Counted from the stretch's first letter, positions 6,922 through 14,456 are shown. The stretch: DNA of 17,155 nt from Verrucomicrobiota bacterium (GCA_009908535.1 JAAAOD010000005.1:1-17155), one strand, 5' to 3'. Notes: generated from the letters alone by a model not told the origin. Program-made: numbers and translations.

Positions 6922-7945
6922 AGTCGATCAACTCGGGCCGGATGACGCGCACGTTGGTGCCTTTGAAAGCATTCTTCAGCCCTTCGAAAGCTTCCTCCGG
7001 CGCTTTTCCGTTGCACGGCAGAAGCCCGACAATCGCCCCGCCGGAACCGGCGAATTTGGAGCTGCAGCCGCATTTCCGTGCCGTCTCGATCAGTTTACGA
7101 TTCCCCTCCCCGACGTCATACAGGGAGGCGCGCAGGTCGAAATTTTCGTTGAGCAACCGCGACAGGCGTTCGACGAGACCGTCGTTCACCTCCTCCAGTT
7201 CCCTGCGGAATTTCCCGGTCAGGTCGGCCCATGTGCGGATGGCGGCATGGACTTCCTTGTCTCCCTGTTTATAGCGCGTGCGGAGGTCGTTGTGATAGAC
7301 TTCCGTTCCCTGCGACAAGTCTTCCCGATAGGCGATATAAAGGTTGGCCGCCACCGGGGACAGGTTCACTTCCTCGTAGTTCCCGTAGCCGCGTTCCTCC
7401 ATCAAATCCCGGCGGAAATCCATGTAGACGGGTTTCTCGTAGGCCTGCGCGACGCGGTCCTGCAGCCCGGCGGGAATGGTGAGTTCCTCCGTCTCCACGG
7501 AGAGAATGAGGTTGGCCAGGGTGGAGCGCGGAATCTTCACCCCGTAGAAGCCCATGAGGGCCCGCATGCAGGCGGTGATGATGGCGGAGGACCCGGCAAG
7601 GCCGACCCGGTTGGGAATATCTGAGCGGTAGCGCAGCGTAAAATTTCGGTTGTCCAGCTCGATGCCCCGGAGCTGGCAATAATCGAGAAACACCTTGCAG
7701 GTCGCTTTCAGTAGACGGAAGCCGCCGTAATAGCCGTGCAAGCGGACATCGTTATGCAGGGTCGCCAGTCCCTTGAATACCGAATGATCCCGCCGGCTGG
7801 GCAGCAGTTCAAGGTCGGGGGATTCCCACATTTCGATTTCCGCGCGGAAATTCCGGAAACAGAAGGCAAGGGTCCGCCCGTAATAGCCGTCGGAGGGGTT
7901 TCCGATAAGGCCCGCCCGGGGAAAAGCGTGGGTGCGTAGGATCAT
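6920..7945 (-). CDS. GHMP-family sugar kinase, glucuronokinase-like
   Basis: A 341-residue soluble kinase from the ATG at 7945; the frame also allows a TTG at 7954, but MILRTHAFPRAGLIGNPSDG is the natural family start. The GHMP motifs are all present: GLIGNPSDGY (about 12-21), the phosphate-binding loop VGLAGSSAI (114-122) and the C-terminal glycine loop KFAGSGGAIVG (297-307). The stretch TIPAGLQDRVAQAYEKPVYMDF (156-177) closely resembles plant glucuronokinase as I recall it, which makes glucuronate-1-phosphate from glucuronate and ATP. The gene follows a UTP-sugar-1-phosphate uridylyltransferase-like gene by 18 bases on the same strand, the partner needed to turn a sugar-1-phosphate into a UDP-sugar. 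Other GHMP sugar kinases (galacturonate, arabinose, heptose) remain possible. The family is certain, the substrate moderately so. Confidence 0.82.
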   Translation of the reverse strand: MILRTHAFPRAGLIGNPSDGYYGRTLAFCFRNFRAEIEMWESPDLELLPSRRDHSVFKGLATLHNDVRLHGYYGGFRLLKATCKVFLDYCQLRGIELDNRNFTLRYRSDIPNRVGLAGSSAIITACMRALMGFYGVKIPRSTLANLILSVETEELTIPAGLQDRVAQAYEKPVYMDFRRDLMEERGYGNYEEVNLSPVAANLYIAYREDLSQGTEVYHNDLRTRYKQGDKEVHAAIRTWADLTGKFRRELEEVNDGLVERLSRLLNENFDLRASLYDVGEGNRKLIETARKCGCSSKFAGSGGAIVGLLPCNGKAPEEAFEGLKNAFKGTNVRVIRPELID

Positions 7946-7963
7946 GGCCGCCAATCATTAAGG

Positions 7964-8761
7964 TTATCTTGTCCCGACGTCGAGCCTGCGTCCGGGGATC
8001 GCCACTGCGCCGAAGCCTTCTTTTTCAAGGACGACCGCCATCGCGTCGGTCAACTGCACTTCCCCGTTGTGACCGGGAGGAATCGCGTGAAGGGCTCCGA
8101 AAACAGTCGGCGTCAGGACGTACCGCGCGGCAAAGGCATAGGCGTCCTGCAGCGGCTGTCCACGTTCATCCCTCATCATCGGAATTTGCTCAGACAGCGG
8201 CTTCTCCACCATACGATTCAGCTGGAAGTTCCCGTCGCCGTCCCGAACTCCCCCGCAGACACCATAACGAACGGCCTTGCTCCTGCTCACCGGTTCCACC
8301 GCGACCTGGGAAAACCCGCTCTTGCGGTAATGCGCCACCATTGGTCCAAGCGGCGAGCCGCCCTCCATAATGGTGTCCCCGAGGAGAACACAAACGGGAT
8401 CCCCGTCCGCGAAACTTTCCCCGCAGGCGATGGCATCGCCCAGTCCACGTTGTTCCGGCTGGTCGATCCACCGAAACGTGAGCCCCTCCATCAGAGCCTC
8501 CCACTCGCTCATCACATGGCGCTTGCCGTTCCCGTCCAGCCAGGCCAGCAACTCGGAATCCTCGCTGAAATAGGTACGGATCGCCTCTTTGCCTTCCGAA
8601 AGGACGATGCCGATTTCGCGGCAACCGACCGCCTTGGCTTCCGCGACGACATGGTGCAGGACGGGAAAGCCGTTTACCGGGATCAGTTCCTTGGGAACCG
8701 CCTTGCTCAGGGGAAGATAGCGGGTTCCCATGCCCGCCGCCGGAATCAACGCCTTTGCCAT
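7964..8761 (-). CDS. UTP--sugar-1-phosphate uridylyltransferase, GalU-like, short C-terminus
   Basis: A 265-residue nucleotidyltransferase of the GalU family, which couples UTP and a sugar-1-phosphate to a UDP-sugar and pyrophosphate. Visible motifs: ALIPAAGMGTRYLP (4-17) with the UTP-binding G-x-G-T-R, PKE (23-25), QPEQRGLGDAI (101-111), the metal-binding LLGDT (126-130), VEKP (185-188) and GEVQLTDAM (233-241). These fit GalU better than RfbA-type dTDP enzymes. It ends at GRRLDVGTR, exactly where GalU proteins normally continue (D-x-G-x-x-x-GY-hydrophobic) for roughly 25-30 residues, so the C-terminus is short. It is directly upstream of the glucuronokinase-like gene and probably co-transcribed. 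No clear Shine-Dalgarno before the ATG at 8761. The sugar is not fixed by sequence: glucose-1-P is the default, glucuronate-1-P the contextual guess. Confidence 0.85.
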   Translation of the reverse strand: MAKALIPAAGMGTRYLPLSKAVPKELIPVNGFPVLHHVVAEAKAVGCREIGIVLSEGKEAIRTYFSEDSELLAWLDGNGKRHVMSEWEALMEGLTFRWIDQPEQRGLGDAIACGESFADGDPVCVLLGDTIMEGGSPLGPMVAHYRKSGFSQVAVEPVSRSKAVRYGVCGGVRDGDGNFQLNRMVEKPLSEQIPMMRDERGQPLQDAYAFAARYVLTPTVFGALHAIPPGHNGEVQLTDAMAVVLEKEGFGAVAIPGRRLDVGTR

Positions 8762-9081
8762 TGGTCAAAGGATGAAGGGACGCGATGCCGAAGATTCAAG
8801 CGGAAATAGGTGATTCCCCCTAATTTTTCTTTTTCCCCCTCAACCAACGGCGCCCGAGCATCACCGGGCTCGCCAGTCCGGAGCCTATGGCCACTTCGAA
8901 ATGCGAATGCACAGAGCCTCTTGTTTTTTCGGACCGGACCGGATTCCACCCCCAAATCCAGTGCTGGCAAGAGACGGTTTGCCTTCTTCAGCGAAAGCTT
9001 CCAACGATGTTGGCGCGCTGCCAGAAGAGCAACATGGGAGAGGTTCCCCCCCCGGACTTTTACTTGATGGAATCTCTTGCT
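8762..9081. other. 320-base intergenic gap, no gene recognised
   Basis: This lies between the stop of the subtilase gene and the start of the GalU-like gene, both on the minus strand. It should hold the subtilase terminator and the GalU promoter, but I find no convincing hairpin with a T-run and no clear promoter boxes. There is a run of eight C (9046-9053) and a short GGACC tandem near 8931-8941. A 74-codon minus-strand frame (8746-8970) has no recognisable features. Confidence 0.5.
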
Positions 9082-11391
9082 CTAGGGATGGAGCAGATCG
9101 AGTCTCAGCAGTCGTTCCTCACCATTCACCGGCAAGGGGGCCGCGATGCGAATACGCCGGAAGGCCGGATCCGCCGGATCGACCTCCGCCTGCAGGAACG
9201 GGCCTGTCCACGCTTCCCAGCTTCCAGCGCCCGTGCGGGTTTCGAGCACAACCTCAAGATCCGCCGCCGCTGCGCGCAACCGGAGATCGAAACCGAAATA
9301 CCCGGTTCCCGCGTCCTCGAAACGAACCATGCGCGGCCGACCGTTCCGTTCGACCTCCCCCGAAGCGACCAAAGGCTCGCCGCCGACCGCGTACTCCCAG
9401 AGGTTGGCAAGGCCGTCCTGATCGGGATCCGCCCCTTCCAGCGACAAGGCGACTTCCGCGTACGCGCTTCCCCACTTCTGAAATCGCCAATAGTCGAATC
9501 CATCAAGGGCCGTGAAAGGAAGCGGTTCCAGAACAACCGAGCGCCCGGCGGTGTCGATGGCGGTGACCGACAAAAGCCCTGACTCTTGCGAAGGGATCCA
9601 CGGCAAGGTCCATCCGTCACTGCCATCCGTATCGGTCCCGAGCAGTACTGTGTCGGCGAAAAAGGCCACCCCCACGAGCTCGCTTTCACCATCCTCGGCG
9701 AGGACCTGCAGAAGCGTTTCCGTATCGGCGGCAAGGTAAGCGATCCTATCCGCATCCATCCATGCGAGGGTTGGATAGCGGTCCGCTTCGCCGAGGCCGG
9801 CTTCGAGGTCAAGGCGCACGGGCTGGACCAGTTTTCCGATCAGATCCGGCAGCACAGCCGCTTCTTCCATCAACAGCTGTTTGAGTTGCACGGCTGAAAA
9901 GGCGGGATTGGCCGCCGCGAGCAGGGCCGCCCCACCGCTGATGCGGGCGCAGGCCGCCGAGGAGCCAGTCACACTGCCGTAGCCACCGCCGGAGAGGGTT
10001 GTCAGAACGCCGTTTCCCGGGGCGGCCATGTCTACGGAAACGGCCCCGTAGTTCGCGCTCGCGGAGAGCACATCCCCGTTCGTGGTGTAGGTGACGGAGA
10101 GGATAGATTCCGAAAGGAAATCGGAGGGGTACACATGCTGGCTGACGCCGCCCGGCGACGCGTCGTTGTCCTGCCCGTCGTTCCCAGCGGCCGCCACAAT
10201 CAGCAGGCCCGCCTCCGCCGCGCGGTCCACCGCCTCGGCGAGAAGGCTATCCTCCGGCGTTTCACTGATGGGACCGGCAAAGGAAGCGTTGATGACAACG
10301 ACGGGAACGCCGTTCTGCCGCAGCGCGACGCAATAATCCATGGCCTCGATGATCAGGGACCACGGCATCGTATTGAACCCCGCCCGCAAGGGAAGCAATC
10401 CGACTTGCCAGGCCGTTCCGGCGATCCCGATGCCGTTGTCGCCGACGGCCCCGATGATCCCCGCCATGGCCGTTCCATGGCCGCTCTGGTCCTCGGGCTC
10501 GGCATCTTCCCCGTAAAAGTCCCAGCCAGCCACATCATCGACGAGTCCGTTGTCATCGTCATCCATAGCGTTGCCGGGAATCTCCCCGGGATTCGCATAC
10601 AGATTGCCCGCAAGGTCCGCATGATCCACGTCGATGCCGGTATCAATGATCGCGACGACCACCTCTGCCGACCCCGTCGTCACCTCCCATGCCGCCGGCG
10701 CACCCACGAGATCGAGGTCCGGCTGGTTGAGCGCGTACTCCGGGTCGTCGGGAAGGAGGGCCGATCGGGCGAGATAATCGGGGGAAACCCGCATTTCCCC
10801 GTTCCCCGCCAGCGACCGGAGTTCCTCCCGCGCCCTGTCAAAGCTCTCCAGGCCCTCGAAGGGAATCCGGACCACGCGGACGGGACTGAAAGCTTTTTGT
10901 GGGCCCACCGCAAACCCGCGGGATCGAAGCCGGACCAGCGCACCCGCTGCCTCCGCGGTGCCTGTAAACGTGATAAGAAACTGATCGGCCACCATCAGGA
11001 TCGACGCCGTCTCCCGCCATTCGTCCCCGTCCCGGACAAGGCTGCGTTCTTCGCGCTTGTACGGGAATCGTTCGTCCTCCGGGTCGAACCAGAGCAGCGC
11101 TTCGCGCCGGAGTTGCGGATCTTCGGAGGGCAACGCCTTTCGTTCGACCAGTTCGCCAGCGGCGACCGGCGACGGCGGGGCGGGGAAGGCGGCCGAAGCC
11201 GCCGCGTCGCGGACGGGCCCACCGCCCTGCTTCCCATCCGCATGCCCCTGTCCTTGTCGCGGCTGGCTTGCTGCATCGGCTCCTTCTTCGATCGACGGAA
11301 TGCTCACCCGCAAAAGCGATGCGGCGGCAAGGAAAAGGCCGATCCAGAGGATCCACCGACGCGGAGAGAGCCATGACCGTGAACGTGTCAT
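9082..11391 (-). CDS. Secreted or membrane-anchored subtilisin-like serine protease (S8)
   Basis: A 769-residue protein. An Arg-rich N-terminus and a hydrophobic helix at about 13-28 form a signal peptide or anchor, followed by a low-complexity linker and a prodomain-like region (about 95-215; QFLITFTGTAEAAGALVRL resembles a peptidase inhibitor fold). The S8 catalytic domain spans about 225-510: Asp250 (AIIDTGIDVDH), His305 (SGHGTAMAG), oxyanion Asn404 (AAAGNDG) and Ser478 (GSSAACA). Acidic loops such as NAMDDDDNGLVDDVAGWDF fit calcium sites of fervidolysin-like proteases. The C-terminal half adds a beta domain with EF-hand-like DPDQDGLANLWEYAVGG (655-671), a signature common in Verrucomicrobiota exported proteins. 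No sorting tail of PEP-CTERM type is seen at the end. It sits 30 bases downstream of the small membrane protein gene, probably the same transcript. The likely role is extracellular proteolysis. Confidence 0.9.
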   Translation of the reverse strand: MTRSRSWLSPRRWILWIGLFLAAASLLRVSIPSIEEGADAASQPRQGQGHADGKQGGGPVRDAAASAAFPAPPSPVAAGELVERKALPSEDPQLRREALLWFDPEDERFPYKREERSLVRDGDEWRETASILMVADQFLITFTGTAEAAGALVRLRSRGFAVGPQKAFSPVRVVRIPFEGLESFDRAREELRSLAGNGEMRVSPDYLARSALLPDDPEYALNQPDLDLVGAPAAWEVTTGSAEVVVAIIDTGIDVDHADLAGNLYANPGEIPGNAMDDDDNGLVDDVAGWDFYGEDAEPEDQSGHGTAMAGIIGAVGDNGIGIAGTAWQVGLLPLRAGFNTMPWSLIIEAMDYCVALRQNGVPVVVINASFAGPISETPEDSLLAEAVDRAAEAGLLIVAAAGNDGQDNDASPGGVSQHVYPSDFLSESILSVTYTTNGDVLSASANYGAVSVDMAAPGNGVLTTLSGGGYGSVTGSSAACARISGGAALLAAANPAFSAVQLKQLLMEEAAVLPDLIGKLVQPVRLDLEAGLGEADRYPTLAWMDADRIAYLAADTETLLQVLAEDGESELVGVAFFADTVLLGTDTDGSDGWTLPWIPSQESGLLSVTAIDTAGRSVVLEPLPFTALDGFDYWRFQKWGSAYAEVALSLEGADPDQDGLANLWEYAVGGEPLVASGEVERNGRPRMVRFEDAGTGYFGFDLRLRAAAADLEVVLETRTGAGSWEAWTGPFLQAEVDPADPAFRRIRIAAPLPVNGEERLLRLDLLHP

Positions 11392-11421
11392 GTAAAGGGT
11401 TCCGGAGTTGCCATCAGTTCA

Positions 11422-11976
11422 TCAAGCGGGTGCGGGCGGCTGGCGGCTGAACCAATAGCCGATCAGGGCAAGCAGAAGCAGGCCGAGAATGGAGGTAAGC
11501 AGGTGCCCGAAAAAACCGGCAAGCTGCAGGGGAAAGAAAACGCCCAACGCGCCCAGCAGGCTGCCGACGGCGCAGGAAAGCAGGAGAGCCGCCATGTAGC
11601 CGACGGGGCCAAGACTGAAGGCCGGGAACCGGCGCTGGTGAAGCCACTGCACGACGAGAAGGAACACCACCAGCTGCAGGCACAGCATCATCGCCATCGG
11701 GACCGGCGGCATTCCCGTCAGAAGATGGTTGATCCACGGGGCCGCGAGGCTCACCCCGAGGGCGATCCCCATTCTTCCCATCATCAGGGCGGCCAGCGGG
11801 GCATAAAAAATCGGCAGCAGGTGCGCCCCCAGCGGGGAATCATCCCACGACGGCAGCAGGTGCACCAGAAAGGGTAGAAACAGCGTCATCCCGAGCACCA
11901 GCGTTGTTTCCTTTGCCAGCCGGAGCACCCGCCCCGCCGTCATTCCCTCCGTTTTCACTGTCGCTGCCGTCCGCAT
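11422..11976 (-). CDS. Polytopic membrane protein resembling an ECF-transporter S component
   Basis: A 184-residue protein with about five or six hydrophobic helices (about 22-42, 52-67, 70-86, 93-112, 125-148, 152-175) and short loops. The middle block, GAHLLPIFYAPLAALMMGRM (50-69) then SLAAPWINHLLTGMPPVPM (76-94), resembles the substrate-binding components of energy-coupling-factor vitamin transporters, which share a P-L-x-x-x-L-L-T-G-M-P-P pattern; that likeness is from memory. Such S components capture a vitamin or cofactor and work with a shared EcfA/EcfT module, none of which is in the window. The start at 11976 is supported by AAGGTGG at 11989-11983, the best ribosome binding site in the window. 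The subtilase follows 30 bases downstream. Alternative: another small membrane protein family with no transport role. Confidence 0.55.
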   Translation of the reverse strand: MRTAATVKTEGMTAGRVLRLAKETTLVLGMTLFLPFLVHLLPSWDDSPLGAHLLPIFYAPLAALMMGRMGIALGVSLAAPWINHLLTGMPPVPMAMMLCLQLVVFLLVVQWLHQRRFPAFSLGPVGYMAALLLSCAVGSLLGALGVFFPLQLAGFFGHLLTSILGLLLLALIGYWFSRQPPAPA

Positions 11977-11982
11977 AGGTAT

Positions 11983-11989
11983 CCACCTT
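11983..11989 (-). promoter_or_regulatory. Shine-Dalgarno site of the ECF S-like gene
   Basis: AAGGTGG read on the minus strand, six bases before the ATG at 11976. It decides the start of this gene and stands out because most genes in the window have weak or no such site. Confidence 0.7.
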
Positions 11990-12023
11990 GGCTAAAATTC
12001 CCTTTCGTGCAACCTTCGAGGAG

Positions 12024-12049
12024 CGGCTCGAGACCGCGAGCCGAGACCG
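12024..12049. repeat. Palindrome and overlapping direct repeat in divergent intergenic region
   Basis: CGGCTCG (12024-12030) is the inverted complement of CGAGCCG (12037-12043) across six bases. The octamer CGAGACCG also occurs twice in direct orientation (12029-12036, 12042-12049). It lies between the divergent membrane-protein and glycosyltransferase genes, so an operator or a short hairpin is possible. Confidence 0.45.
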
Positions 12050-12121
12050 TGACCGAGAACCGATGAGGGAACGGAAAAAGCATAGACGCCTCCGCGTTTC
12101 TTCCCACCCTTCCTTCCCGGA

Positions 12122-13159
12122 ATGGTGGAACTGATCATCGGCAATGACGGAAAGCGCTTTTCGGGGGTGACCTCGACGATGCTGCAGGTGCTTCCCGTCC
12201 TGCGCCGGGAGATGGAGACCGTCGTCCTCGGTCCGCATCACCTGCCGCCCGGCGTCCCGACGGTTTCCTTGCCGCGGATGATCCGGATTTGCCGTCGCCT
12301 TCCCGCCGGTACGCCGCCCCCGGTCTTCCACGCCCGCCGCAACAAGGAGATGGTCCATGCCGTCGTCGCCCGCGACCTCTTCCGCGCCCGCCTCCGCCTC
12401 GTCTTCACTTCCACCGCGCAACGCCACCACACGCGCTTTACGAACTTTCTCATGCGGCGGATGGACGCGCTCATTACTACGTCGAGCACCGCCGCCGCCT
12501 ACATGAAACGCCCGCCGGACGCCGTCATTCCGCACGGGATCGACACGAAAACGTATCGGCCCTGTCACGACAAGGAAGCGGCGTGGCGCGAACGCGGCTT
12601 CCCCGGTAAGCGCGGCATCGGCATTTTCGGGCGCATCCGCCCCTCCAAGGGAACCGACCTCCTCGTCGAGGCCGTCCTGCCCCTTCTTGATGACTTCCCC
12701 GACACCAGCGTTCTCCTCTGCGGCAAGACGACCGCGAAGTTCCGTCCTTTCGAGGAGGAACTGCGCCGCCGCATCCGCGCGGCCGGCAAGGAGGGGCGCT
12801 TCCTCTTCCTCGGCGAACGGCCGTTCGCCGAGTTGCCCGGCCTTTTCCAGGCCGTTTCCGTCACCGCCGCCGTGAGCCGCAGCGAGGGCTTCGGCCTGAC
12901 CGTGCTCGAATCCATGGCCAGCGCCACCCCCGTCGTCGCCACCGAGGCCGGCGCATGGAAAGATATCGTTTCACCCGGCGAGGACGGCTTCTGCGTCCCG
13001 GTCGGCGACGTCGGGGCGATCCGCTCCGCCCTCCGCCGCCTGCTCGCCGATCCCGCGAACGCCGCCGCCATGGGCGCGCAGGCCCGCCGCAAGGTCGAAA
13101 GCCACTACACGATCGAACGCGAGGCCACCGCCCTCGCCGACTTTTTCCGCACGGTCTGA
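12122..13159 (+). CDS. GT4 glycosyltransferase, LpcC-like (LPS-core mannosyltransferase type)
   Basis: A 345-residue GT-B enzyme of family GT4. The N-terminal acceptor domain has GNDGKRFSGVTSTM (7-20), FHARRNKEM (69-77) and LVFTSTAQRHHTRFTNFLMRRMDALI (93-118). This RRNxEM...FTSxAQRxHxRxTxxLxRxMDAxI pattern is, from memory, that of rhizobial LpcC, which adds mannose to Kdo in the LPS core. The C-terminal donor domain carries GRIRPSKGTD (170-179) and the E-x7-E motif EGFGLTVLE (255-263) that binds the nucleotide sugar. It is cytoplasmic or loosely membrane-bound, acting on lipid-linked acceptors. The start at 12122 follows CCCGGA with little Shine-Dalgarno; no upstream in-frame alternative looks better. 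It converges on the next GT4 gene with 26 bases between. Mannose as donor is an inference from resemblance. Confidence 0.85.
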   Translation: MVELIIGNDGKRFSGVTSTMLQVLPVLRREMETVVLGPHHLPPGVPTVSLPRMIRICRRLPAGTPPPVFHARRNKEMVHAVVARDLFRARLRLVFTSTAQRHHTRFTNFLMRRMDALITTSSTAAAYMKRPPDAVIPHGIDTKTYRPCHDKEAAWRERGFPGKRGIGIFGRIRPSKGTDLLVEAVLPLLDDFPDTSVLLCGKTTAKFRPFEEELRRRIRAAGKEGRFLFLGERPFAELPGLFQAVSVTAAVSRSEGFGLTVLESMASATPVVATEAGAWKDIVSPGEDGFCVPVGDVGAIRSALRRLLADPANAAAMGAQARRKVESHYTIEREATALADFFRTV

Positions 13160-13185
13160 AGAAACGAAGTTTGGCTAAAGCAATG

Positions 13186-14358
13186 TTAATATTTTTGTGA
13201 TTTTCCAAGAATCCTTTCATAGAGTTCAAGGATATCTTTGGTTTGCCGTTCCACACCCAACTCCCTCTGCGCATAGCCATGCGCCTCGATCCCAATGGAA
13301 ACGCAGGAAAAAAGGGCCTTTTTCCAAACAGAAACATACTCTTCGAGATCCAGTTCATCGACGAGGTACCCCGTACGGTCTTCCTCTATGATTTCTGGAA
13401 TTCCCGCGTGCCGGGTAGAGATTAAAGGTAGGCCGCACATCATCGCCTCCATGATCGCGTTCGGGATTCCCTCCTTATCCCCGTTTCGCGCAGTGACACT
13501 GTGGTGGACAAACAAGTCCGCCTTGTCCATTTCCAGAGCAGCTTCCCTGAAAGGCATCGCCCCCAAAAAATGAACCAAATCTCCTACGCCCCATTTCGCG
13601 GCAACCTCCTTCGCTTTTTCCTTCAGGGGTCCGTCCCCGACAAAGACCAGTTCCATGTTCGGATAAACAGACTGTACCTTGGCGAATGCCTCAAGAGTCG
13701 CGAAGTGGCCCTTTTTCTCTCCGAATCCGGAAACCTGCAAGCAACGGATTCGCTCACCCTTTCTCGCCTTTTCGCCCAGTGGCGGTCGGGGCCGAAAGGG
13801 GTATTCATGCGAGGGAATTCCATACCGGATGACATGACAGCGGACAGTATCGAGTCCTTCCTCCCGGAAACATTTTTTCATGTAGTCGGAAACCGCTACT
13901 ACGTGGGAGTTTCGAAATAGCCCGGTCAATCCCTTCCGGTAATCCGGTTGTCGTAATTTCGAGGACGCATCGAATCCGTGAAAAGTGGTTATTTGAGGCA
14001 AAGCGGCCTTCCTTGTATAAGGGAGCCAGTACAATCCGCTGTTGCCGAAATGAGCATGCAAGAGAGCACAGTTCTCGTGGTTAACAAAACGCCTGTATTT
14101 CCATTCTTCAAAGGCCGCCATCCCGTACGGATTGCTACTGCTCCGTAGTATTCGCTTCATCTTGGACAGCAAACGCGCCCCTGGCGACCACGGTACAATC
14201 TCAAGTTCCCCACAGGGAAAAAGGCTCTGGTTTCGTCGCCGGGAGGCCATAACTCGCAATGGGACAGCCTCTTTCACCCCTTCGTATTGTCGATAAAGAA
14301 AGGTGCAGGTGGACGGAAGAAAATGACTTGTATAGAATAATACAGGCCGTTGCCGCAT
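13186..14358 (-). CDS. GT4 glycosyltransferase, WcaL/AmsK-like, lower G+C than neighbours
   Basis: A 390-residue GT-B glycosyltransferase. The N-terminal domain has FYTSHFLPSTCTFLYRQ (8-24), typical of colanic acid/amylovoran-type enzymes (the x-x-F-P-x-x-S/T-x-T-F-I pattern), then LLHAHFGNSG (99-108) and TTFHGFD (124-130). The donor domain has GFGEKKGH (211-218), VFVGDGPL (238-245) and EGIPNAIMEAM (296-306), the E-x7-E nucleotide-sugar site. It probably adds a hexose to an exopolysaccharide or O-antigen intermediate at the inner membrane. Base composition is clearly more AT-rich than the genes on both sides (AAA, TTC, GAA and AAT codons are frequent), which suggests later acquisition. The ATG at 14358 is the first good start; no Shine-Dalgarno is visible. 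Divergent from the FkbM gene across a 98-base region with a large inverted repeat. Donor and acceptor unknown. Confidence 0.87.
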   Translation of the reverse strand: MRQRPVLFYTSHFLPSTCTFLYRQYEGVKEAVPLRVMASRRRNQSLFPCGELEIVPWSPGARLLSKMKRILRSSSNPYGMAAFEEWKYRRFVNHENCALLHAHFGNSGLYWLPYTRKAALPQITTFHGFDASSKLRQPDYRKGLTGLFRNSHVVAVSDYMKKCFREEGLDTVRCHVIRYGIPSHEYPFRPRPPLGEKARKGERIRCLQVSGFGEKKGHFATLEAFAKVQSVYPNMELVFVGDGPLKEKAKEVAAKWGVGDLVHFLGAMPFREAALEMDKADLFVHHSVTARNGDKEGIPNAIMEAMMCGLPLISTRHAGIPEIIEEDRTGYLVDELDLEEYVSVWKKALFSCVSIGIEAHGYAQRELGVERQTKDILELYERILGKSQKY

Positions 14359-14359
14359 T

Positions 14360-14411
14360 GTTCGTTTTTGATAAATAAATCCGTCTCATGTAAAGCCTTA
14401 TTTATCCGAAC
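14360..14411. promoter_or_regulatory. Interrupted inverted repeat in divergent GT4/fkbM promoter region
   Basis: GATAAATAA (14370-14378) is matched by TTATTTATC (14398-14406), a perfect 9-base arm. It is extended after a five-T interruption by GTTCG (14360-14364) with CGAAC (14407-14411). The central gap is 19 bases. The region is AT-rich and lies between two divergent starts, so an operator or overlapping promoters are plausible. Confidence 0.5.
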
Positions 14412-14430
14412 GCCTGCTACGCCTTGGGAA

Positions 14431-14442
14431 AAGGTTGACCTT
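14431..14442. promoter_or_regulatory. Candidate operator palindrome before fkbM-like gene
   Basis: AAGGTTGACCTT is a near-perfect 12-base dyad (AAGGT-TG-ACCTT) ending 14 bases before the ATG at 14457. Flanking GGAA and TTCC extend it with one unpaired A. Its position would suit a repressor site or a leader element. It is short, so chance is a real alternative. Confidence 0.3.
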
Positions 14443-14456
14443 TCCGTGGTTACTTC

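Noticed and set aside
8069..8809. Plus-strand frame opposite the GalU-like gene
   Set aside because: No recognisable domain and fully explained as a shadow.
8746..8970. 74-codon minus-strand frame upstream of the GalU-like gene
   Set aside because: No ribosome binding site, no family resemblance, and it overlaps the GalU start; kept only as intergenic sequence.
9046..9053. C8 homopolymer as a phase-variation tract
   Set aside because: It lies outside any supported coding region and away from promoter-like boxes, so slippage would have no evident effect.
10135..11376. 413-codon plus-strand frame inside the subtilase gene
   Set aside because: Arg/Pro/His-rich composition typical of antisense frames; the minus strand holds the complete S8 catalytic residues.
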